From Ampullaceana balthica (Eukaryota > Mollusca > Gastropoda > Lymnaeidae): DNA of 64,000 nucleotides. This document shows positions 10,601-22,600 of this stretch, piece after piece (position 1 is the stretch's first letter; every line of letters starts with the position of its first letter). Location: the NCBI GenBank assembly GCA_944989445.1, contig CALYLW010000288.1:206001-270000 (forward strand). The letters run 5' to 3'. The position numbers were made by a program, and so were the translations under genes. A model generated the notes under the pieces. That model was given only the letters and a program-made list of their open reading frames with translations. It searched no databases and was not told where the DNA came from.

Positions 10601-13600
10601 TCTTTACATATTTTGTTATTATTCTCTATTCCATTATCATGATGTAAGGGCTATTTATATATAAAAAAATATACAATTATGCTTAGGGTTACAACTGTAA
10701 AATGGTTTTTTTTCTTTTCACCATTTGAACAATTTTCACTTTTCTCTGCAAGATTGGTTGTTTCCATGGGAACAGTCCAAAAGTGATGACCCTTGGACTC
10801 TTTTGGAGCTTACTAAATCAAGTAACTTTTGGATCAGACAAATGGGTGTGGCATCATTAGCATGTAAAAGCGACTGGCCAGGTAGCTGATTAATGAACCC
10901 AATAAAATACAATACTGTTGCTCTGTCTATATATAATACATCTATATATATCTATATCTATATATATCTATATCTATATATCTATATTAAGGTTGTTAAG
11001 ACAGCTAGTTTTTAGGACCGGTTAACCTTTCAAAAAAAAGGCCGGTTAGCCGCTGGTCCCTATATCAACTATATGCTTTTGAACACCAACGAGAGAATGT
11101 TTTTCCGCCTTGCGTCGTCTGATGGTGGCATCAGAGCCCGCTTACCCCGCTTGTGTTCAGCTCTTTTTTGCGATGCCCTCAATTCAAATTTTGTTTAAAA
11201 ATTAAAAATTAAGTAAACAGTGATGGTTCATAGTCAATTTTTAATTTTTTTTTGTTTTTTTTTGAGGACACGTGATTAACCGTTCTAAATTCGAGGACCG
11301 GTTAAACCGTTCGTTAAAATTAGTAAGGTATTTTTCCTTAGTTTAAAAGACCCATGCCTCGCCTCGTCTGTTGGGATGTCGTGTTTACCTCTCGTGTCTG
11401 AGGCCAGTCAACTCGCGAATTAAAAAATAGAAATAATAAAATTATAAAGCTTTTGGAGTAACAGTGATAATAAGATGGAATTTATTTAAATACCATACAT
11501 GTATTATGTTTCACTCGTCAACTTGCCAGAATTATTGAATTTTGCCGCGTACACGACGAATGTCGTCTCTCCCCCCATAGGGTTTGAGCTACACTACACA
11601 CACCATTTTCCAAGGCATGCTCTGGCTCATTTTAAAAAAAAATGTTTCTTCCACCAACCCACTGTAGATGTATAACAGTAGGGGAGGGAAGGTGTCTCTT
11701 CTCGCGGTCTTGTATTGGTATGTCAAAGCAAGAGGCTTCCTTTTATGTGAAACATCAAAGACCTGTCAAGCCTTCTAGCCTCCCCCCCCCACCACCCCAC
11801 CACCCTCAATATCAACATTGTCCTTGATTAATCTACGCTTACTAAATAGAAAACTCCGTAAGTCGTTTTTTTTCCCCGGTCCCTTTGAGTTCACTTAGAG
11901 CGGTCTCACTGTAGTAACAGCCGTGACCTTTGACCGTTGTTCACATCAAACGCGCACTGTGTGTTAGCTCTCGTACAGTGCCTTGACAACTAAGTAAATT
12001 AAATTTACATTCCTTAGCCGTAGTCGAAGTAAACTAATAGTGCTGACGTATATATTATTTATATACCGGAATATGGAGAAAGAGATTTGAAGTCACCGTC
12101 GCTCAACACAACAAAAATGAAATCGGGGGTAAAAAGCTATTACGGGCTTATTGAAGTTGTGGTTAACCGTTCCTGATTAAATGGGACCGATCCTGATCTG
12201 AGGACCGGTTCACTGGTTTGCCGATAACAACCTTAATCTATATCTATCTATCTATCTTTATATATATATATATATATACACACACACAGTGGAACCCATT
12301 TATCTTGACCTGGGTTAACTCATGAACCCTTTTAAGTTGCCATTTTTTAGTGGAACTGCCAAAGTCTCTCTTTCTCTTAGTATCTGATTCTAGGACTATC
12401 TCACCGCCCTAAACTCCCTAGCTATGTCCAGCGCAGGGCACAAAGTCAATGAGTGCAACACTGTTTCAGAGGGTAGGCTGCAATGCCAGCTGTTTTAGTC
12501 CCTGTTTTGGTCTAGCATGTTGACGTAAAAGTTTGGGGGCAGTGCTCCGTTCTCATTTGAGTCAACAAACTTTGGTGTTTTCGACTCAGTTTCCATTATT
12601 GGTCTGTTTAACTTAGCCTGAGCATTTTGGTATATACCCCTCTGGCAGTCATACTTTCGGCCCTTTCCTGGTACTACTTGTTCCTAAAGTGATCTGCAAG
12701 TCAGGTTTTATCCCGAGATAAGCGACTGGGATATCTGGTTGGGGTTAAGCCACTCCGATTTTATGCAAGGGGGTCAGGCTTTTCATTGCCTTCAATATTC
12801 TTATGGCTTGGGATCCACTGCACTGTTACCTTGCCATGTTTAACTTGATCACCATGACCAATTGCAAGCATTGAAAATGAAAAAAACAACAACACATGCA
12901 TGTACATTCTCATTTATTAACACCATGTACGTAAAGAAATTCAAACACATGTTAATATATTGTTGCAGTATTGGTTTTTGTTTATCGGGATCATTGGCCA
13001 TCTATGATTTTTTGCAGCCTCATAGGCCAGTGACATAACCTGGTTCTACTGTATATATCTTTATTTTATTTTCATCTATTTTACCAAAAATGTTATAAAT
13101 AAGTCCAATGAATAAAAAATAAAAATTTTGTTGACAGAATATAAGTATAGAGTGGTAGCTCAAGCTTGTGATCCCCGCACTCTCGTTGCATTGGCCAGAT
13201 ATCCTCAAGCTAGTGACTACTACTTCCTGCCTCCACCAAAAATTTACCACTTAAAGGTAGAAAAAGTTTTTTAAAAATATATTTAAATATACATTATATA
13301 TGCATGAAATGCATTGTTTTTGTAAACCACAGAGGAATAGTTTTAAATTTAAATTATTCAATAGGACTTGTGAAATTATTTTTAAGAGTTCCCCAAATTT
13401 CTTTCAAACTTTTCCTATTATTTGATTAGTTCAAAACCAAACTTGCCTAATTATAACAGAGAGAGGCTCTTAAAAACTGCTACAAATTTTAATTGGAATG
13501 CTTGTGGTATCTCATGCATTGATGACTTCTTTTTTTTAATTAAAGCTACTTCATTTCATATGTTGATTTGAGTGAATTCATAGATAAGCGTTCCATAAAT

Positions 13601-16600
13601 TTAAATTCATACCATTTGCTCTGAAACTTACAGTGTATTAAAAAAAACAACAACTTCACAATATATATTTATTTACTTAAACTTTGGATTGCTACATATT
13701 GGCCACTTTATCCTTTTTTCACCACCTTTCAAAGATATATAATGTATACATAAATGTAAAGATAAAAACAATTTATAAAGTAATAAGTGTAAAGCCTGAT
13801 TAGTATCTTGAGTGTTGAATAAATAGATATGACTATTCCACAACATTCCCTTGATTTTTACCAATAAATTAAATGATTGAAATCTGTTTTCTTTAAAGAA
13901 TGACATCTTGAGTGAACTGAAACACCAGGTTCTTCAGCTGCCCACTCCACCATCTGCCAAGTCTTGCTTGATGTACTATAGATTTTTGGCACTTGATCAA
14001 GAAATTCGATATCATGTAAATAAGAAACAATATTTAAGCTCAGCTATTTTAACAGCCACTTTAGGAGACTTTTGTATCAAATTAAGCAATATTTATTGAT
14101 TTAAATTATTATTTAATCAAGTCTCAATTTTCTTTTTAACCTGTAGAATGACCCAATGGGTATGGATATTTTGGCTCATTTTTATCCTGGTCATGAGGAT
14201 GAAGGCAGAAAAGAAAAAGAAATTGGAATGTGTCTGGATACTATTTTAGCGTATACATCTGTAAGGCTCATGGCTATTTACCTTTCATCTTTACCATGTT
14301 TTTATTAACTTGCTTTCGTGTCTGTCTGTCTGTCCGCAATTTTTCAAATTTGCCAACGTAAAATTAAACCACTTCTGATGGTCCTAGAGAGCTCAAAATT
14401 TTACCACAGATAGATCTTGGATGACAATACATTGTATCAAAATTTCAGTGGGGCGGGCGCTTATGAGGTTTAACATATGCAGTTCAATCATTCTCTCACT
14501 TACAGATCCCTCTTTTGCCTTCTAAATTAGTCATATTAAATCAAAGTACTTGAACTGGTAAGTTTTAAATTATTTTCTTTTTTTTTAGTCCACTTATAAA
14601 AACATGGTTTTTAAAAATCCATTTTCACCTTTATTTATTAAAAGGTATAATTCTGTAATAAATCATAAATTTAAAGTTTTAATTAGAGTTACACTAATTA
14701 AATATCTGATATTACCGTATTTATTCGTGTATAGCGCGCACTCGTGTATAACGCACACCCTAAATTTTTTAATTGAAAATTGGTTTAAATTTAAAAAATG
14801 ATGTTCTGCTCAAGCCATTGCGCCAAGCTAGAACAAGCAATGGTAAACGCAGGTGGGAGTGCTGCAAGGTGTCTCTCACCTTCCATCGCATTTGGCTTTT
14901 ACAACAAAACTGACCAATCAGTGCTCCGCTTTCAGGAGGGCTTCGTCTCGGATGTAAACAAACATGGCGGACCAAAATTTCATCTTCAAATTTGAAATAT
15001 TTATGGAGCCTGTGTAAGATCTCGTGTATATTGCGCATCTACCCTTTAGGTAGTTGTTTTCTGCATAAAATTTTGCACGCTATACACGAATAAATACGAT
15101 AATTTTTTTCTTCAAATATTGACCTGGTGTTAACAAGAAAAAAAATTATTTGTAAGGAAGACTCTTCGAATATGCTCCTTTATGTAATACTTCGATTTTA
15201 AGAGGTTCACTAACAGTATTTATCTAGCATAAATTATCTTATCACTCTCCTTTTCAGAGTGCAGAATATGCTCCCAGTTTTATTTATAATCATGGCCTTG
15301 CTGTGCTGCAACGCCTTTGTGAAGATTTCCCTGAGAGTTCCTGGATTCAGATGTATGTGGCTTCTATTCTCAGCAACCTGTCATGCATCCCAGAACTAGT
15401 GGACTTCATAGTTCGCACAGGTTAGCCAGAAAAGTTTGAAAGTAATTTCTGGAAAAGTAAGAAAACAACGTTTTGCCAAAATGTTTCTACCTTTCAGTAG
15501 ATGATACATTTTGAATTGGAGAAGAAATACTCAAATTTTTTTGACATATTTCCTTTTTTTTTGCTCATTATTTCTTATGTATTATTAAAAATGTTCTTTA
15601 GTTTTGAACATTAAAATGTTGATGCAGGTTGGGTGACTATTTTACGCAAGTGGTCTGGGAGCCACAATACATCCCTGTCATTGCAAGCACTGACTGCCCT
15701 TGCCAACATGGACAGAGACTGGATGACCAAGGATCTCTATCAGGACATTGTCCTTCTGCATCCCACTCAGAGAAATAGGTGCAAAGAAATAATTTTTTTC
15801 AAAAAAGATTTCACTCTGTCATTTAAATTTTTTTCTATCTGTCAAGTAAGATTTTTATAAAAAATTGTTACTATTCTAATATAAAATTGTCATTGGACCA
15901 CAAATAAATAGAAGTAAAAAAAATGATTTTTAAAAACCACGTTTTTATAAGCGGACTAAAAAGAAGAAAATAATTTAAAACTTATAAGTTCAAGTAATTT
16001 AATTTAATATGACTAAAAACGTGGGGCGGGCGCTTATGAGGTTTAATATATGCAGTTCATTCATTCTCTCACTTATTTATATAGATCTCTCTTTTGCCTT
16101 CTAAATTATAAATCTTTAATTTTTATACCAAACACCCGCCCCACGTTTTTAGTCATATTAAATTAAATGGCATTGTTTCACAACACACAAGAGCTGTGGC
16201 ACATTAGTTGGGGAGCTTTTAGCTGGGGAAAAATAAGAGCTGTGGCACATTAGTTGGGGAGCTTTTAGCTGGGGAAAAATAAGAGCTGTGGCACATTAGT
16301 TGGGGAGCTTTTAGCTGGGGAAAAATGTAGAGTTTAAGCAAAATAAAATTAATCCAAACATTAAATTTCTCATGAATAATAAAATTTAATAAAATATTTT
16401 AAAAAACACATTTTTTGTTAACCACAATGTTAGAACAACTTGAACAAGGTTAGAAATGAATATTTCTATGATCAAAGTAATTCAGCCATATATCCTTATT
16501 TACACATTCCCCAGCCAACCAGTGCATGCTGACATTGTACTTGTCCATGGTCTGAGAGGAGGGGCAGTCAAAACCTGGCGTCAGAGAGATGGCATTGATC

Positions 16601-19600
16601 CTTTTCAATCAGTCTGCTGGCCAAGGGTAAATAGTGGAACAGCTTATTGTTAATGTGAGGAATTCATCTGATTTTTGGTTAACTTCTTCAACAAAAAGGT
16701 TTTTCTTTGTTATGGCAAAATAATCTTATATATAATGCGCTAGAGCGCATCTGTGTGCGCTCGCTATGGAAGGTAACTCTTGATTATTTTTTTTAAAATT
16801 GAAAATTTAGCAGTAAAATAATTTGGTGTAGAGATTAAATGTGTGTACATGTATTGTGTTTCACGCCGTAAAATATTATATGACATGACGTGATTGTTGG
16901 AGCTTATAATTATTTGTGACAGACCGCTAAACAAAACCAATTCCGACCACTCGATCCTGTCTCGCAAGTCCATCCCGGAAATCACATCACACAACTTCTC
17001 AGCATCGTCAGAGTCCGCAGATGACGTGCGACTGAGAAAAGGCGAGCTAAAGCCCAGTTGTGTCAAGTCGTCTGCTAGACGACAGCTGAATCTTCAGTAC
17101 GCGGGGTCGAAGAACGCTCGGCGCTCGTCATATCCTCATGTTTTACAACTCGACAGGCGCGCGAGTTACGCCTCAAATTCCGAGCTAAAGGAAGGCTACG
17201 CCAACTTGAACACTTCATCGGCCACCCAGTCGAGCGAGCGTCCGTCTAAACATTCAGACGGAAGGACCTCTGTTTCTCTCGAGGGCAGCCGGAGGGCGTC
17301 AAGGGAGGTAATTCTAGAATTCCCACCAATGCCCAAGTCCGGCAATTCTCAATCATCTGTTGCCAAGAAATGGGAGAAGAGCAAAGAGAAAAAATCTGGC
17401 CTTAAGCCCGCCCAGTCTATGCCAGGATTAGCCGAGCAGTCCAGCAAAGAGAGCAGGGCGCACTCGGCCGACGCTCGGCCAAGACAGAGCACGACCTGTG
17501 CTCTCTTCCTCATATTTAGGCGGAAGAAGAAGTCAAAGGAAGACAGGTCCACATCTCCCGTTACCAAACACCAAGACACTTTAAAGACAGGCTACTCCAC
17601 CCCCACGTCAGACCGCCTCTCAGGGCCGCCAAACAAAGAGCGTCGCCCGTCTCAGACGTCATCGAACAAGGAGCGTCGTCCATCCCAGGCCTCGTCCACC
17701 AGAGATCGCCACCCCACACACACGCCGTTGTCTCGCCACCAGCCGCCGACTCCGACATCGCACGTCCAATCTCTAACCCCCGCATCCCCAACAGAGAGGA
17801 CGCCTCACTACGAGACCAGGTCCAGACAGCGGCACAGGAAGGAAAAGCGTGAACAGGCCAACACCCCCGGCTCACGGTCACGTTCTGACCATCGGTCACG
17901 GTCTGACCATCGTCATCTCCGGCACGAGGACTTACCGCCTCACCCGTCCATTCTGAAAAGCGCAGTGGAGAAGACCTTGAGTGCGCCCCAACCCTCTGCT
18001 GCGCCCCACACCTCGGCGTATCTCAAAAACACTTTCTCCAAACCTGCCGGGAAGAGCAAGTCCTCGTCTCGGTCGACGCCGGATAAAATCAAATCTAGGT
18101 CCAAGAGTCCCACGAAATGTCCCGCCCCCAAAGACGGTCTCCCCATATCACAGGCTTCCACCGCAACTCAGTTTGAGCTTAGCAAAAACTCAGACAATTT
18201 GCGAAAAGATCTGAAGGCAGACGAATCGAGTCAAAATTACGATTCTATTTGGTTCGCCGACGAAGACGTCACGAAGACTGACCTTGACCCCGTAGAGGAA
18301 GTTGTTGGTAGTTTGATGATAGTGACTGTAGAATCTGACGAGAAGCCTCTTTCCGCAGACGACTGCAGGTCTTCAGAAGTAGTGACCAACGCGAAGACCG
18401 GGACTGACTCTTCCGGTGACTCCGCACAGAAAAACTCGACATACAAAACAAGAGTTGACTCGCGGTCAGATTCGGCCCTACACAAGAACGACTCGCTGTC
18501 GGATTTCGCCATCCTCAAGAACGAATCGCGGTCAGACTCAGCTCTTCACAAAAAAGCCCTCGACACCAGCTCCGGGTCCGAGCTCAAGAACTCCGAGTCG
18601 GCCTGCGGCTCAGCCCCTAACCTCGGGGCCAAGTCTCTGGTGAGCACGAGCAAGACTGACCCAGACACCGAGTCCCAGTACCAGCCGACCATCTCCAGCT
18701 CGGACCGGAACTCTGTCAGTTCAAGGTCGCTTCCCAAGTTTAACCCGCACTGCCAGCCCGACGCCGACGTTAAGGTCATCTCGGACACTGAGGACTTTGA
18801 GTTTCGGCCCACGGACATGAAGGGCCCCCTGAACTTGTCGCTGTGTGGGTGTGGCTTCCTGGGCATGTATCACCTGGGCGTTGTCTCGTGCCTGGCCCAG
18901 CGGGCGCCCTCCCTATTGGAGCGGGTGCAAAAGGTGGGCGGCGCCTCAGCCGGCGCTCTCATGGCCGCCGTGTTGGTGACTTCTAAGGATAAAATAGAGG
19001 ATTCAGCTGAACACGTCCAAAATCTGGCCAAAGAAATCCACAAGAAACCCCTCGGGGCTTTGACACCGGGCTACAGCTTTACGCGTAGCCTTCGCTACAT
19101 GCTGGATGACATTCTACCAGAGGACGCCCATGAGACAGCCAAGGGGAGGCTGTATGTTTCTTTAGCTAATGCGCAGACAAAGAAAAATGAAATGATGTCA
19201 GATTACAAGTCAAGAGAAGAGCTCATTGAGGCTTTGGTAGCTAGTTGTTACATCCCTGTGTATGCGGGCATGAAAATGCCAACTATTCGAGGAAAGTATA
19301 TGGACGGTGGTCTCTCGGACAACATGCCCAGGTTTGAGAGTGGCCGGACAATCACAGTTTCACCCTTTGACGGCAAGTCCGACATAGGACCTAAGTTAGG
19401 GCAGGAAGTTGAGAAGAAGGCCCATTTCATTAACTTTCATAATCAGGAGTACCAGGTGAACATGAGTAATTTTAAGAAGGGTAAAGATGCTTTTTTCCCT
19501 CCAAAGCCTCACGTCCTTCAGGAATACTTTGAGAAGGGCAGATATGACGCAAGTCGATTTTTGATACGAGAAGGCCTGTACGAGATTGCACTGCAGCAAC

Positions 19601-22600
19601 AGAGCAAACAAGTTCTCTACGAGTCTTCCATCTAGCTAGCTTTATGACAATCATATAAACATATCAGTCATGTACGACGTGTACTCTCTTGAGGGTAGTT
19701 CGTCCACCCTTGGTCCCCACTTGTCACTCAGCTCTCACCAGTGGCTCCTAGAAACTGTAGCGTGCACAGTGGCCACACCCCGGGCAACGGCTTCGACTAG
19801 CTGGCTAAACCTGGTGAGGGTAGCCGACGGGTCTCAAATCCTCGGTGATCTAGGTATGTCTACCTATGCACGTAAAGACTGGATTCGGTGGACAGAGCGG
19901 AGGAACCACTAGTTGGTCAACGGTCAAAAAAGCGATTCTCAGCAAAGCGTTGTGGAACGCTAAGGGCATGACAAGACACACAGGACATCATGGCCATCCG
20001 CTGCACCCGTCTCCATCACCAGCCGTCTCGACTTTGTCCTGCCGCTGGATCAAGATGGTCTCGGGCGAGAGAGTGAGATCGACGAACTGCGCAACTCTTT
20101 CTCACTTAAATCCAAGTCATCGCGCAAGTCACTTTTGTCATCCATCCCATCCCATCAGTCACCGACAAGTCCTGTGGCGACAGGCAAGCGACGAAGCGGC
20201 AGGTGTGGGTACACTGGGAGCCGTAGCCGCAACCCTGCACACAGGCGGTCCAGGGCATTGGGTCGTTCTTCGCTGACACGGAGCAGCGGTGGAGTCCGGC
20301 AGCCCCCTGGGCGACTGAGCAGCCCTCTTCAGGAATGCACTGCTCACCTCCATGGCATGAGGAAGGGGCTAGAAAAGGTGCCCTAAACATTGCCTGCTCC
20401 AGCTTACCCTAGCCAGCATACCGCGGCTGGTGGGGACCCTATACCAGCGGTCGAAACCAAACAAAAAAGCAAACGAGGATAGTTCCTCTTATATTGGGCG
20501 CATGGAATGTGCGCACACTCATGGACAGGGACGATGCGGACAGACCCCAGAGGAGAACAGCCCTGATTGGAAAAGAACTCGCTAGATACGGCATCGACAT
20601 CGCAGCCCTGAGCGAGACCAGGCTCGCGGGAGAAGGAGAGCTCTGTGAAAGAGGATCTGGCTACACTTTTTACTGGAGTGGCAGACCAAGCGAGGAGAGG
20701 CGTGAAGCAGGAGTTGGTTTTGCAGTTAAGACAACTCTTGTCGGAAAGCTGGCTGGACTTCCCAAGGGAGTGAACGACAGGCTCATGACTATGAAACTCC
20801 CACTGGCTGGAAAGAAACACCTCACCATTATCAGTGCCTACGCTCCAACCATGACCAATACAGATGAAGTGAAGGCAAAGTTTTATGAAGAACTTCACAC
20901 TGTCATTGCCGACGTTCCAAAGGCGGACAAACTCATCTTGCTAGGCGACTTCAACGCAAGAGTTGGCAAAGACAACGTTGCCTGGGAAGGAGTCCTTGGT
21001 CATCATGGAGTGGGACACTGCAACAGCAACGGTCTTCTTTTACTCCAGACCTGCGCTGAACATGAACTGCTGATCACCAACACGATCTTCCGCCTCCCAA
21101 CCCGTAACCGGACGTCATGGATGCACCCCCGCTCGAAGCACTGGCATCTTATTGACTACGCCATCGTGAGGAAGAGGGACAGGCAGGATGTACGAGTGAC
21201 CAAGTCAATGTGCGGGGCTGAATGCTGGACAGACCACCGCCTCATCATCACCAAGCTCAACATCCGCATTCAGCCGAAACGGCGCCCGCAAGGGAAGAAA
21301 GCCCCCAAACGGCTAAATGTTGCCAAACTAATGACCGCCAGCTGCAAGCAGTCCTTGGTGGATGCTCTGGAAGAGCGCTTGAAATCTACCTCTCCAGGCA
21401 ACCAGAACGTGGAGGCAGACTGGGCGTCACTCAGAGAGCTGATTTACACCACAGCTTCAGAGACTCTGGGGCACCAGACCAGGAAACATAAGGACTGGTT
21501 CGATGAGAACTGCGAAGACATCAAGCAGTTATTGGATGAGAAACACCTCCTACACCAAGCTTACCTCAATAATCCCAGGTCCACGGCAAGGAGAGTTGCA
21601 CTCAACAACATACGCAGGACTGTACAGCAAAAGCTCCGTCAGATGCAGGACGATTGGCTCAGCAACAAAGCCGACGAGATCCAAGGCTATGCAGACAAGC
21701 GTGACTATAAAAACTTCTACAACGCTTTGAAAGAAGTGTATGGCCCCACGCCCTCAGGTTCAAACCCCCTCCTCAGCGCAGACGGTAACACTCTCATCAC
21801 AGACAAAGAGAAGATCTTGAAGAGGTGGGCCGAACATTTCGAAAGCATCCTAAATCGCCCTTCGACAATCAACGAAGAAGCCATCAATCGTCTTCCCCAA
21901 GTGCCCACAAACAAAGCACTGGATGACCCCCCAACCTTGCTCGAGACACAGAAAGCAATTTATCTTCTCTCCAGTGGCAAAGCACCTGGTTCTGACGCCA
22001 TACCAGCTGAGGTCTACAAGGAGGGAGGAACAGCCCTGACTGAAAGGCTCCACCATCTATTTCTCTTGGTGTGGCAGCAAGAGACGATCCCGCAGGACTT
22101 CAAAGATGCCTCCATCATACATCTTTATAAGCAAAAAGGAAGTAGACAGGCTTGTGACAACCACAGAGGCATATCCCTGCTATCTATCGCAGGAAAGATC
22201 CTTGCCAGAATCCTGCTCAACCGCCTCACGGTCCACCTTGACCAAGGACTCCTGCCTGAAAGTCAGTGTGGCTTCCGAAAAGAGCGAGGGACCATCGACA
22301 TGGTGTTCGCTGCCAGGCAGCTACAAGAGAAATGTCAGGAGCAGAACGTCAACCTGTTCTCCACCTATGTCGACCTGACCAAGGCTTTTGACACCGTTGG
22401 CAGAGAGGGTCTGTGGAAGATAATGGCCAAGTACGGTTGCCCAAGGAAATTCATCGTCTTGGTGAGACAATTCCACGAGGGCATGCAGGCCAGAGTCCAG
22501 GACAGCGGAGAGTTTTCTGATCCTTTCACAGTCACAAACGGGGTCAAGCAGGGATGCGTCCTGGCACCAACACTATTTAGCCTCATGTTTTCCGCCATGC

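Noticed and set aside
14769..15038. Coding frames on both strands at 14769-15038
   Set aside because: They lie within a TA-flanked MITE in SERAC1 intron 7 and match nothing.
16766..16772. Mini-exon ATGGAAG|GTAACT as the start of the patatin gene
   Set aside because: Phase does not fit the AG at 16921-16922, and the duplication shows that the patatin sequence only begins at 16920.
17349..18866. Several antisense frames across the patatin ORF
   Set aside because: GC-rich shadows of the real sense frame, no motifs.
16921..19635. Patatin ORF as an independent nested host gene or simple retrogene
   Set aside because: No poly(A) or duplication at its own 3' end; the only duplications enclose it together with the LINE ORF2. 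It remains possible that it was transduced.
20404..20898. Antisense 164-aa frame over the start of LINE ORF2
   Set aside because: Shadow of the endonuclease-coding strand; no recognisable domain.
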